A DNA stretch of 22,715 nucleotides from JAVBOV01 sp031550205 (lineage in GTDB: Bacteria > Pseudomonadota > Alphaproteobacteria > RF32 > CAG-239). Position numbers and translations under genes: made by a program. Positions 6,792-13,683 of this stretch are shown in pieces (position 1 is the first letter of the stretch; each line of letters begins with the position of its first letter). Under the pieces are notes generated by a model. The model saw only the letters and a list, made by a program, of their open reading frames with translations. It was not told where the DNA came from and did no database searches. The DNA is taken from contig JAVBOV010000056.1 in the NCBI GenBank assembly GCA_031550205.1, positions 1 through 22,715 on the forward strand. Reading direction: 5' to 3'.

Positions 6792-7517
6792 TTAATAAAA
6801 ATTCTTACCTTTAGCAATAAAGCTTGCCGCCCGCAAATCCTGAATCTTCCCGTCTTTTAATGAAACCTTCCTGTCCATCTTGTCGGCCAGCTCAAAGTTA
6901 TGCGTGGCAATCAGGGCTGAAAGCTTGGTCTCTTTCACAATTGAAAGCAGCTCAACAAACACACCGTCTGCCGTATGCGGGTCAAGGTTTCCGGTCGGCT
7001 CATCGGCCAGCAGAAGCTTCGGCGTGTTGGCAAGCGCTCTGGCAATCGCCACCCTTTGCTGCTCTCCGCCTGAAAGCTGCGCCGGACGGTGCTTAAAACG
7101 CTTTTCCAAACCCAGCTTGGCCAAAAGCCACTTGGCTTTTTCCTTGGCTGTTCTGGCAGGCAGCCCGCCAATCAACTGCGGCAGCATCACATTCTCCACC
7201 GCGTCAAAATCCGGCAAAAGGTTGTGATACTGGTACACAAAGCCCAAATAATCTCTGCGCAAAGCCGTGCGCAAATTGTCTCCAAGCTTAGAACACTTGT
7301 GCCCGTCCAATAATATATCACCCTTTGTTGGTTTATCAAGCAGACCGGCAATTTGCAAAAGCGTAGACTTGCCCGAACCCGAAGGCCCCAAAAGCGCCAC
7401 AATCTCTCCGGGCGCAATCTCCAAATCCACGCCTGTTAAAACTTCCAGCGTCTGCCCGCCCTGCTTAAAAGACTTGTGCACGCCTGAAAGGCTTAATGTC
7501 AAATTGTTTTTAGACAT
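6792..7517 (-). CDS. lolD: Lipoprotein-releasing ABC transporter ATPase LolD
   Basis: The product has 241 residues from ATG 7517 (MSKNNLTLSLSG), which has GGGA eight bases upstream. A TTG two codons earlier is the longer alternative. Walker A is GPSGSGKST (about residues 45-53), the signature is LSGGEQQRVAIARAL, and Walker B with its extension is LLLADEPTGNLD, followed by the switch histidine in ATHNFELA. The LolD class fits through NLLPDFDAVENVMLPQLI. It powers the LolC/E-type permease, which extracts lipoproteins from the inner membrane for transfer to LolA. It is downstream of the permease gene, separated by about 150 bases holding a family A hairpin, an unusual gap inside what should be one operon. 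Confidence 0.93.
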   Translation of the reverse strand: MSKNNLTLSLSGVHKSFKQGGQTLEVLTGVDLEIAPGEIVALLGPSGSGKSTLLQIAGLLDKPTKGDILLDGHKCSKLGDNLRTALRRDYLGFVYQYHNLLPDFDAVENVMLPQLIGGLPARTAKEKAKWLLAKLGLEKRFKHRPAQLSGGEQQRVAIARALANTPKLLLADEPTGNLDPHTADGVFVELLSIVKETKLSALIATHNFELADKMDRKVSLKDGKIQDLRAASFIAKGKNFY

Positions 7518-7545
7518 ATTCAAAATCCCTATATGAAATTTATTT

Positions 7546-7676
7546 ACGAAGAAACTGAATTTTTTTGTTTAAGTAGAGGAAGCCGCGAAGCACAGCACCG
7601 GAGTGTACGCTGTTGGTACATGAGGATGCGAGCATCGAAGCGACCGCGCAATTAAGCAAAAAAACAGTTTATTCAT
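7546..7676 (+). repeat. Family A hairpin element, copy a (between lolC and lolD)
   Basis: The core is AGTGTAC-GCTGTTG-GTACATGAG (GTAC at 7605-7608 and 7616-7619), flanked by GAAGC on the left and GAGCATCG on the right as in the other copies. The arms are unique to this site. Left ACGAAGAAACTG (7546-7557) is inverse to CAGTTTATTCAT (7665-7676) in 10 of 12 bases, and an inner TTTTTTTG.TTAA block continues the pairing. The right arm contains the lolC stop codon (7669-7671) and its last codons, so it is native gene sequence. Confidence 0.8.
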
Positions 7677-8916
7677 ATCTCAGCGCCTCCACCGGGTCAA
7701 ACTTTGCGGCTCTATACGCCGGGTAAATTGTTGCCAAAAAGCAAAGCACCAAAGATATTCCAACCACCACGGCCACCTCCATTGCATCAACCTTTGCCGG
7801 CAGCTTGGATAAGAAATATATCTCGGCCGAAAACAAATCTTTGCCCACGACCGCCTGCAAACCGCGGCGAATGTTCTCAATGTTCTGACAAAACAGCAAG
7901 CCCAAAACAAAGCCTATTAACGTGCCGACCATGCCGATAAACGCGCCGTCAATAAAGAAAATGCGCATAATCATGCCCTTGGTAGCACCCATGGTGCGCA
8001 AAACCGCAATATCTCGCCCCTTGTCCTTCACCAGCATAATCAAACCGGTAATAATGTTGAAAGCCGCCACCAAAATTATCAGGGTCAAAATAATGAACAT
8101 CACGTTGCGCTCAACATCAATCGCATTAAAAAACGCGGCGTTGGTCTGCTTCCAATCATAAACATACGCTCCGCCGCCAATGCTTTCTTCAATCGCCACC
8201 TTGGTCGGCTGCAAAAGGTTTTCATTCTCCAAAGTCACGTCAATATGGGTAACCGCTCCTTGTTTTCCAAAATAAAGCTGCGCAGATTCCAAGGGCATAA
8301 AAATAAAATTGCTGTCATATTCATACATGCCCACTTCAAACGTGCCAATAATGTTATAAGATTTCATCCGCGGCACTGTGCCAAAAGCGGTCACCTTACC
8401 GTTTGGCGAAATCAGCGTAATCTCATCACCAATCATCAAACCCATTTTTTGCGCCAGACGAGAACCGATAATCACATTGTTGTCGGCAAAATTATCCATA
8501 TCCACATCGCGCAGCGCATCGGCCATAATCTCGCGCTTTAATAAATCTTCGGCCGAAACACCCCTGACCATGGCGCCTTCGGTGGCGCGCCCGGCAGAAA
8601 CCAAAAGCTGGTTTTCAATCATAGGCACAGCCATTTTAACATTATCAATGCTTTCCAAGTCCACCACGGCCTGTTTATAATTATTAAACGGCTGTCCGGC
8701 CACCGCCATAATGCCGATATGCCCGTTAATGCCCAAAATCCGCGACAACAGCTCAGCCCTAAAACCGTTCATCACCGACATCACAATAATAAGTGTGGCC
8801 ACGCCCAAAGCAATCCCGGTAAAGGCAAAACCGGTGATAACCGAAATAAAGCCCTCTTTTCTTTTGGCGCGCAAATAACGCCAGGCGGTCATTCTTTCAA
8901 ACTTAGAAAATATCAT
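7669..8916 (-). CDS. lolC: Lipoprotein-releasing ABC transporter permease (LolC/LolE family)
   Basis: The product has 415 residues from ATG 8916 (MIFSKFERMTAWRYLRAKR), preceded by GAGGAG at 6-base spacing. An upstream in-frame ATG adds six residues but no ribosome site. It has one membrane span near the N-terminus (about 20-45, ending IVMSVMNGFRAELLSRILG), a long periplasmic MacB-type domain (about 50-260), and three C-terminal spans of the FtsX type with the conserved DKGRDIAVLRTMGAT coupling region and the YPAYRAAKFDPVEALRYE tail. With LolD it lifts outer-membrane lipoproteins from the inner membrane. Only one permease gene is present here, so a homodimeric arrangement is likely, though a second gene could lie elsewhere. 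Confidence 0.92.
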   Translation of the reverse strand: MIFSKFERMTAWRYLRAKRKEGFISVITGFAFTGIALGVATLIIVMSVMNGFRAELLSRILGINGHIGIMAVAGQPFNNYKQAVVDLESIDNVKMAVPMIENQLLVSAGRATEGAMVRGVSAEDLLKREIMADALRDVDMDNFADNNVIIGSRLAQKMGLMIGDEITLISPNGKVTAFGTVPRMKSYNIIGTFEVGMYEYDSNFIFMPLESAQLYFGKQGAVTHIDVTLENENLLQPTKVAIEESIGGGAYVYDWKQTNAAFFNAIDVERNVMFIILTLIILVAAFNIITGLIMLVKDKGRDIAVLRTMGATKGMIMRIFFIDGAFIGMVGTLIGFVLGLLFCQNIENIRRGLQAVVGKDLFSAEIYFLSKLPAKVDAMEVAVVVGISLVLCFLATIYPAYRAAKFDPVEALRYE

Positions 8917-8950
8917 CAAAAACTCCTCAAACATCCGTGCGGATTATAAA

Positions 8951-8978
8951 TCAAAAATCAAAAATCAAAAATCAAAAA
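8951..8978. repeat. Heptad tract (TCAAAAA)x4
   Basis: Four exact copies of the 7-base unit lie in the gap upstream of the lolC permease gene. Confidence 0.85.
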
Positions 8979-9070
8979 TAGATGCCTGTGTGCATAAAAC
9001 TGGACTTTTAAAATAAACCGTGCTAACATGCCCCGCATGTAACCTAATTATTAACTAAAACTATTACACT

Positions 9071-9226
9071 ATGAGCAGCATTCTTGTATCTTGGTTTGGT
9101 GCGAACGAACTGTCCGCATTTATAGGAGCCGGCATCGGGCTATTATTCTTAATCGCCATGATTTTCTCTTTTTATAAAGACATCATTATTGATGCCAGAA
9201 GAGAAGCTAATCAAAAAAAACAATAA
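9071..9226 (+). CDS. Small single-span membrane protein (51 aa)
   Basis: ATG 9071 opens 51 codons ending in TAA at 9224-9226. A short polar N-terminus (MSSILVSWFGANELSAF) is followed by one hydrophobic span (about 17-35, IGAGIGLLFLIAMIF) and a charged cytoplasmic-type tail (KDIIIDARREANQKKQ). No Shine-Dalgarno is visible; the leader is the AT-rich TTATTAACTAAAACTATT, much like the leaders at 5467 and 18968. A strong terminator follows about 50 bases downstream, consistent with a real, independently transcribed gene. Family and function are unknown. Confidence 0.6.
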   Translation: MSSILVSWFGANELSAFIGAGIGLLFLIAMIFSFYKDIIIDARREANQKKQ

Positions 9227-9273
9227 AAAGAAAGAAAAAATCCCCAGGATATTATCTGACTTTTTGTTTTACT

Positions 9274-9307
9274 AAAAAAGCTGAAACGCTTGTTTCAGCT
9301 TTTTTTT
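9274..9307 (+). terminator. Rho-independent terminator of the 51-aa gene
   Basis: AAGCTGAAAC/GTTTCAGCTT around GCTT, flanked by A-run and T-run, lies downstream of the stop at 9226. Confidence 0.88.
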
Positions 9308-9394
9308 ATCAACCTTATATTAATCTTATATTGATATTTCTTATGACGTGACTACTTGGACTAAAAAAATAACATTCAAACCAAGGAAGTAAAC

Positions 9395-10021
9395 ATGAAA
9401 AAACTTTTATCTCTCACCATCATTTCCACACTTTTATGCCCAAATCTCGGCAATGCCGGAGAAAGCACTCAGCTTAAGAATGCGTACATCTCTTCAAAAG
9501 TCATCTATGCCAGACAAAAAATTGAAGACCCTTCGGTCAAGGTTTCCGGCACCAAACAGCCTGAACACACCAGAAAAGACAATGCCGAGGGAATTTCTCT
9601 GGCTTTGGGCTATAATTATAACCCGATTCGCGTTGAGACCGAACTTACCTTAAGAAACAATCTTGATACCGGCGGCGCCAAAATCGAGTCTCACACTCTC
9701 TTTGCCAATGTTTATTACGACTTCAAAAACTCCACGGCCTTTACTCCTTACATCGGCGGCGGAATCGGACTTTCCATAATAGATTTCAAAATCAAAAATC
9801 CGGCCTTTACCAAATCCGATTCTTCAACCAACTTTGCTTGGAACATCGGCATCGGTGTCGGATATGAGCTTTGCCCGCAAAACCGCATAGACTTGGGTTA
9901 TCGCTTCGCCGACTACGGAACCGCCAAATTTGCCAAAGACATCGGCGGCGGAGCCCTCTTAAAAGTCCATGGCAGACAAACCGGAAATGAGCTTACCCTC
10001 GGTTTCAGACACGATTTTTAA
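9395..10021 (+). CDS. Outer-membrane beta-barrel protein (porin-like)
   Basis: The product has 208 residues with AAGGAAGT before the ATG. Residues 1-21 form a signal peptide (MKKLLSLTIISTLLCPNLGNA). The mature part shows alternating amphipathic strands (GISLALGYNYNPIRVETELTL, HTLFANVYYDF, FTPYIGGGIGLSII, FAWNIGIGVGYEL, RIDLGYRF) and ends in HDF with C-terminal phenylalanine, the usual signal for BAM-mediated insertion. This is the eight-stranded OmpA/OmpW-like surface-antigen fold (OMP_b-brl type). The role could be structural, adhesive or transport; the sequence does not decide. It is transcribed alone and closed by a strong terminator. Confidence 0.85.
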   Translation: MKKLLSLTIISTLLCPNLGNAGESTQLKNAYISSKVIYARQKIEDPSVKVSGTKQPEHTRKDNAEGISLALGYNYNPIRVETELTLRNNLDTGGAKIESHTLFANVYYDFKNSTAFTPYIGGGIGLSIIDFKIKNPAFTKSDSSTNFAWNIGIGVGYELCPQNRIDLGYRFADYGTAKFAKDIGGGALLKVHGRQTGNELTLGFRHDF

Positions 10022-10042
10022 ACAGCCGGCAACTCCTCCTGC

Positions 10043-10076
10043 AAAAAACCCCTGCCGTTCTTGACAGGGGTTTTTT
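10043..10076. terminator. Bidirectional rho-independent terminator
   Basis: AAAAAACCCCTG and CAGGGGTTTTTT pair around a 10-base loop between two convergent genes (stops at 10021 plus and 10097 minus), so it can serve both. Confidence 0.9.
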
Positions 10077-10096
10077 ACATCTGGTTTACTCAAAAA

Positions 10097-10765
10097 CTAC
10101 TGAGCGGCTCTGGTCATCAAACCTTCGGAAATCTGCAAATTGGTAGAAATCATTGAATCAATTGCGGTCTCATTAAGTTTGTTCATGTTTTTGCCAACTT
10201 CCAAAGTCTTGCCTGAAACATAATCGGCCAGTTTAATCAAGTTCTTTTTAGTATTGGCAGGCAGCGGGTTTTTCTTGTCTGAAGCCAAAGTTTTAATATA
10301 AACCCAAAGCCTCATATTGTTGTCAAGCGCAGTCGCCATATATTTCTTGTCTTTGTTTTCTTTGGCATTGGAAAGATCGATTGCGCATTTTAACAAAGTA
10401 AATGCTTCTTCCGAAGCCAAAGAGTTTTTAACGGCCTGCATTAAGCCTTCGGAAATCTGCATATTAATATTAACCAAACAGTCAAAATCCTTTTTGGTCA
10501 TCTTGGAACCTTTGGAAAGGGTAACTCTTTCCACAAATTTAGACAATTTATACAGATTGTCTTTAACATCTGCCGGAAGCAATTTCTTTGCGTTCTTGAG
10601 GGAAGTTTCTATCTCCACCCATAGTCTCAGGTTGCTGTCCAAAGCGGCAACTTTTTCAACTTCGTTTTTGCTTTTGGCAGCCTTGGTCAAAAACAAAGCC
10701 TGGTTCAACAGAACAGAGGCTTCGGTTTCAGCCAATCTTACTAAGTCCATATCTTGGTTATTCAT
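10097..10765 (-). CDS. Tandem FlaF-like flagellar protein (two FlaF domains)
   Basis: The 222-residue, all-helical protein is built from two similar halves. Half 1 (about 12-109) has ALDSNLRLWVEIET, LLPADVKDNLYKL and INMQISEGLM; half 2 (about 120-217) has ALDNNMRLWVYIKT, PLPANTKKNLIKL and TNLQISEGLM. This is the FlaF pattern (RLW, LP..L...L..., ..IN..I..GL), a family normally about 110-130 residues with one domain. In alphaproteobacteria FlaF helps flagellin synthesis and secretion, acting with FlbT. The nearby flgFGAH operon supports a flagellar role. It has its own ribosome site (AAGGAAG) and a 10-bp direct repeat upstream. A fusion of two FlaF copies is unusual; a divergent all-helical family is the alternative. 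Confidence 0.65.
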   Translation of the reverse strand: MNNQDMDLVRLAETEASVLLNQALFLTKAAKSKNEVEKVAALDSNLRLWVEIETSLKNAKKLLPADVKDNLYKLSKFVERVTLSKGSKMTKKDFDCLVNINMQISEGLMQAVKNSLASEEAFTLLKCAIDLSNAKENKDKKYMATALDNNMRLWVYIKTLASDKKNPLPANTKKNLIKLADYVSGKTLEVGKNMNKLNETAIDSMISTNLQISEGLMTRAAQ

Positions 10766-10810
10766 ATTTCGCTTCCTTAAAATTAAAAAAAATTAAACAA
10801 CTTAGAATAA

Positions 10811-10840
10811 TTTGACATACTTTGACATACTAGGACATCT
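10811..10840 (-). promoter_or_regulatory. 10-bp direct repeats upstream of the flaF-like gene
   Basis: TTTGACATAC occurs twice in a row (10811-10830), followed by the partial copy TAGGACATCT. The period equals one helical turn, so bound proteins would stack on one face. The array begins about 45 bases upstream of the flaF-like start codon and may be an operator. Confidence 0.5.
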
Positions 10841-10905
10841 AGTACCTAAAATAAGGTTTTAAAGGGTATCCTTAAAAAAATTGTTAACAAACCCCTTTTC
10901 CCGCA

Positions 10906-10962
10906 AAAAAAGTCTGTTTTTTAAAGTTTAGGGATAGGGAATAGATAAAAAACAGACTTTTT
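10906..10962 (-). terminator. Terminator-like inverted repeat downstream of flgH
   Basis: AAAAAGTCTGTTTTTTA (10907-10923) is the exact inverse of TAAAAAACAGACTTTTT (10946-10962), around a 22-base loop. It is flanked by T-rich tails in both directions and is the likely end of the flgFGAH transcript. Confidence 0.7.
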
Positions 10963-11057
10963 ATTAGGGAGATATGCAAACCGGAATAAACTGGGGAGAA
11001 TCTCCGATCCGCACCAGACCTGTTTTAACAGACCTGTATACATAATAATATGGGAAA
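10963..11057. other. Unassigned intergenic segment with short dyads
   Basis: No credible gene is seen. The segment holds GGAGAATCTCC (perfect 11-bp dyad), a direct repeat AGACCTGT (twice, 15 bases apart) flanking CTGTTTTAACAG, and TGTATACA. It lies between the flgH-proximal hairpin element and the terminator, so it would be the 3' untranslated part of the flagellar transcript. Frames open across it have no ribosome site. Confidence 0.35.
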
Positions 11058-11210
11058 CTCTTGCTCTACTCAAAAATCTTGGAGTTTGAGGCATATAATA
11101 AGATTTGAGAGAAAGAAAAATTTTAGTGTACACTTTTGTACATGAATTTTTCTGATCTCGAAAAATCTGTATTAGATGGCCAAAATACGAGATTTTTCTA
11201 GAACGGCGAG
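11058..11210 (+). repeat. Family A hairpin element, copy b (end of flgH)
   Basis: The core is AGTGTAC-ACTTTT-GTACATGA (GTAC at 11128-11131 and 11138-11141). The inner arms GAAAAATTTTAGTGTAC and GTACATGAATTTTTC pair directly. The outer arms are site-specific (AAGATTTGAGAG against GATCTCGAAAAATCT), and weaker pairing continues to about 11058 and 11210. The right arm includes the flgH stop (11198-11200) and its last codons. This is the most diverged copy and lacks the GAGC box. Confidence 0.65.
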
Positions 11211-11956
11211 ATAATGTCGAGTATCTGCGTACCGTATCTCGGCTGCTGAATGTCTGAAATAACACCCTTGCCGCCATAAGAAACCCTAAGCTCGGCAATC
11301 TTGCTCGATTCAATGCTGTTGTCCGAACGAATATCCGCTCTTCTGATAATTCCTTTCACACTAAGCTGCCTCAGCTCATAATTCACCCTGATTTCCTGAG
11401 CTCCGGCAATCACCAGATTACCGTTCGGCAAAACCTGAGTAACGGTAGCCGCCATGGTCACATCAATTTTTTCCTTACGGTCAATTTTGCCGTCGCTTGA
11501 AATCTCCCGGTTAGAATTAATGTCTAAAACAGAAGCATGATCAACCCTGTCCGGCAGATAATCGCCCATATACCCTTCATAACCTGCCAGCGAGCCGATA
11601 CCCATCTGCTCCTTGTTGTTATCGCGGTTTTGCTCGGTCTCATTTTCCATAATCGCCGCATCTTTGGCTGAAACCTTAACGGTTATAATATCGCCCACCC
11701 TGGCTGCTCTCTGGTCTTTGAAAAACCCGGTTGAACCGTGCTTCCACAAAGAATTGGCTCCGGCCGTTTTATTCATCTGCTGCTCTTCCGGCATCGGCAT
11801 TGAAACCGGCTTATAATCTTTTTTCTCTGTCGGGCTCTCAATTGAAGACAAAGGCGGTTCTTTGTTCACCTCTCTAAGCCTGTCCATCATACCGGCGCAT
11901 CCTGTTAAAGATGTTGCCGTCATCAATGCAAGCGCAATATTTGTAAATTTATTCAT
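11198..11956 (-). CDS. flgH: Flagellar L-ring protein FlgH
   Basis: The 252-residue lipoprotein has a signal peptide ending in a lipobox (LTGC, Cys20), so it is lipid-anchored to the outer membrane, where it forms the L-ring bushing around the rod. Family features are SLWKHGSTGFFKDQRAARVGDIITVKV (about 69-95) and the C-terminal VKGIIRRADI...YGGKGVISDIQQPRYGTQILDIISPF. Its start has GGGGAG at 8 bases. It is the last gene of the flgF-flgG-flgA-flgH series, 13 bases after flgA. Its stop lies inside the right arm of a family A hairpin. Confidence 0.95.
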   Translation of the reverse strand: MNKFTNIALALMTATSLTGCAGMMDRLREVNKEPPLSSIESPTEKKDYKPVSMPMPEEQQMNKTAGANSLWKHGSTGFFKDQRAARVGDIITVKVSAKDAAIMENETEQNRDNNKEQMGIGSLAGYEGYMGDYLPDRVDHASVLDINSNREISSDGKIDRKEKIDVTMAATVTQVLPNGNLVIAGAQEIRVNYELRQLSVKGIIRRADIRSDNSIESSKIAELRVSYGGKGVISDIQQPRYGTQILDIISPF

Positions 11957-11969
11957 AACTTAACTCCCC

Positions 11970-12692
11970 TTACTCTGCCTCAACCGTGTCGGCATCAATA
12001 ACCGTAGCGCTGACCACCTTTTTGCTCTTCGTGTTCATCACCTCAATTTTTTCTCCCTTGCCGCCGTCGTTCAAAGCCTCAACCTTAGCCATAATCTGCA
12101 TTTTGCTGGTTTTATATACAATGTTCACAATCTGACCTTTCTTTACCAAAACCGGCACCCCGATTTCTCTGTCTGTTACCAACTTTCCGGCCGCCAGCGT
12201 TTTTTTGGCCTGTTTGCCTTCCAGCTTGTCTTTTTCCACCACATTTGCAGGTTTAATACGGTTTCTTCTCAACCTGATTTTTTCTAAACTGTCTTTGTCA
12301 ATAACTTCGCCCTTATTTATAATTCTTGAGGGCACATAAATATCTTCCAAAACATAATACTTGCCGTAAATTTCAGTTTTTTCAAAAGGCCTGCCATCGG
12401 CAAAAACCTCCAAATTGCATGAAAACTTGTTGTTAAGCTCATCAAGCTTCAAGCCCGTAACCAAAATTTTAGCATCTTCAGCAGCGTCGAATTGAAAATT
12501 GGTTTTCCCACCAAAAAATTCCAAATCAAGATTCTCTTGAACTCCCTGTTCCAAGAACTCTTTTTTGATTGCGTTTGTAACCTCATCTTCCCTCACCATC
12601 AGCGGCTCTGATGCCGCAGCGCTAAAAGACCCGACAAGCAAAAACCAAACTGCCAATATTTCAAAAAAACGTTTCAAACTCAAAATCCTCAA
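11970..12692 (-). CDS. flgA: Flagellar P-ring assembly chaperone FlgA
   Basis: The product has up to 240 residues. FlgA is a periplasmic chaperone that promotes P-ring (FlgI) polymerisation. The C-terminal half has the SAF-type region (about 105-235): VYVLEDIYVPSRIINKGEVI-like core, then LRRNRIKPANVV, KTLAAGKLVTDREIGVPVLVKKGQIVNIVYKT. A signal peptide is present. No ATG is available: the frame opens after a TGA with TTG at 12690-12692. The TTG at 12675-12677 is the better start, because it has GAGG nine bases upstream and gives a clean signal peptide (MKRFFEILAVWFLLVGSFSA). The heptad tract at 12691-12718 sits exactly where a normal ribosome site and ATG would be. Confidence 0.9.
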   Translation of the reverse strand: MRILSLKRFFEILAVWFLLVGSFSAAASEPLMVREDEVTNAIKKEFLEQGVQENLDLEFFGGKTNFQFDAAEDAKILVTGLKLDELNNKFSCNLEVFADGRPFEKTEIYGKYYVLEDIYVPSRIINKGEVIDKDSLEKIRLRRNRIKPANVVEKDKLEGKQAKKTLAAGKLVTDREIGVPVLVKKGQIVNIVYKTSKMQIMAKVEALNDGGKGEKIEVMNTKSKKVVSATVIDADTVEAE

Positions 12693-12718
12693 TCAAAAAT
12701 CTAAAATCCAAAATCTAA
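12691..12718. repeat. Heptad tract (AATCYAA)x4 at the flgA start
   Basis: The units AATCAAA, AATCTAA, AATCCAA, AATCTAA have an exact period of 7 and fill the gap between flgG and flgA up to the first possible flgA start codon. Confidence 0.8.
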
Positions 12719-12720
12719 AA

Positions 12721-13509
12721 TTATTTAAGTTGGTTAACGGTTTGCAGCATCTGATCAGAGGTCTGAATAATCTTCGAGTTCATCTCATATGCGCGTTGGG
12801 CTGAAACCAGTTCCGTAATTTCGGAAACCGGATTCACGTTTGATGTCTCCAAATATTCCTGTAAGATCGAGCCGAAACCTTCCGTATCCGGGTTGTCAAT
12901 AATCGGGCTGCCTGAGGCCTCTGTTTCCAAGAATAAGTTCTGACCCATGGCTTCAAGACCCGCCTCATTGGTAAAAGCGGCCAACTCCAGCTGTCCGACA
13001 TTAATTTCGTCGGTTTCGCCGTCAATTTTCACCCAAATTTCTCCGGAATGGTTAACATAAACGTCAATTGCATCCTCAGGAATGGTAATTTCCGGCTGCA
13101 CCACATATCCGTCATGAGTGGTAATCACGCCGTCGCCGTTGCGCTGAAACGCGCCGTCGCGAGTATAAGCAATGCCTTTTCCTTCCGGCAGCTCAATTTG
13201 AAAATAGCCGCGGCCTCTGATGGCAATATCCAGCTCATTGCCGGTGTTAGTCAAACCGCCGCCTTCCGTAATGCGGTAAACCGCCGCCGTCTTCACACCA
13301 AGACCGAGCTGAATGCCGGAAGGCACAATGGTCTGCGAAGAAGTCGAAGGCGAACCCGGACGAATAATGTTTTGATAAATCAAATCATTAAATTCGGCTC
13401 TTCTTTTGGTAAAAGCGGTTGTGTTCATGTTGGCGATGTTGTTGGAAATAACGTCAACATTGGTTTGTTGAGCAAGCATTCCCGTAGCGCCGATATGTAA
13501 AGATCTCAT
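12721..13509 (-). CDS. flgG: Flagellar distal rod protein FlgG
   Basis: The 262 residues are the standard FlgG length. The N-terminal rod motif is MRSLHIGATGMLAQQTNVDVISNNIANMNTTAFTKRR. FlgG-type central sequences follow (FQIELPEGKGIAYTRDGAFQRNGDG), and the C-terminal coiled motif is EYLETSNVNPVSEITELVSAQRAYEMNSKIIQTSDQMLQTVNQLK. It polymerises as the distal rod that passes through the P and L rings. GGGGAGAAAG precedes its ATG. It lies about 170 bases after flgF, a gap occupied by a family A hairpin. Confidence 0.97.
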   Translation of the reverse strand: MRSLHIGATGMLAQQTNVDVISNNIANMNTTAFTKRRAEFNDLIYQNIIRPGSPSTSSQTIVPSGIQLGLGVKTAAVYRITEGGGLTNTGNELDIAIRGRGYFQIELPEGKGIAYTRDGAFQRNGDGVITTHDGYVVQPEITIPEDAIDVYVNHSGEIWVKIDGETDEINVGQLELAAFTNEAGLEAMGQNLFLETEASGSPIIDNPDTEGFGSILQEYLETSNVNPVSEITELVSAQRAYEMNSKIIQTSDQMLQTVNQLK

Positions 13510-13534
13510 TTTCTTTCTCCCCTATTAAAATCCG

Positions 13535-13683
13535 AAATTATTCGTGCAAAATTTTGTTTTTGGTTAGTAGATAAAGTTAAAATAATTAGCGCAGAAACTT
13601 GAGTGTAGATTTAACTACATGAGTTTCGAGCAATTTATTTTGGCTTTAGATATTGCCAAAAACAAATTTAACACAATAATTTA
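13535..13683 (+). repeat. Family A hairpin element, copy c (between flgF and flgG)
   Basis: The core is AGTGTAG-ATTTAA-CTACATGAG. Here the inner stem is GTAG/CTAC instead of GTAC/GTAC, a compensatory change that keeps pairing. The left arm begins AAATTATTCGTGCAAAA (13535) and the right arm ends TTTAACACAATAATTTAA (13683). They pair along nearly their whole length, for example TTTGTTTTTGG with CCAAAAACAAA. The right arm ends exactly at the flgF stop codon. The whole element, about 149 bp, fills the gap between the two genes. Confidence 0.82.

Noticed and set aside
10921..11313. 130-codon open frame on the minus strand
   Set aside because: It overlaps the flgH end out of frame, a family A hairpin and a terminator; the composition is not protein-like.
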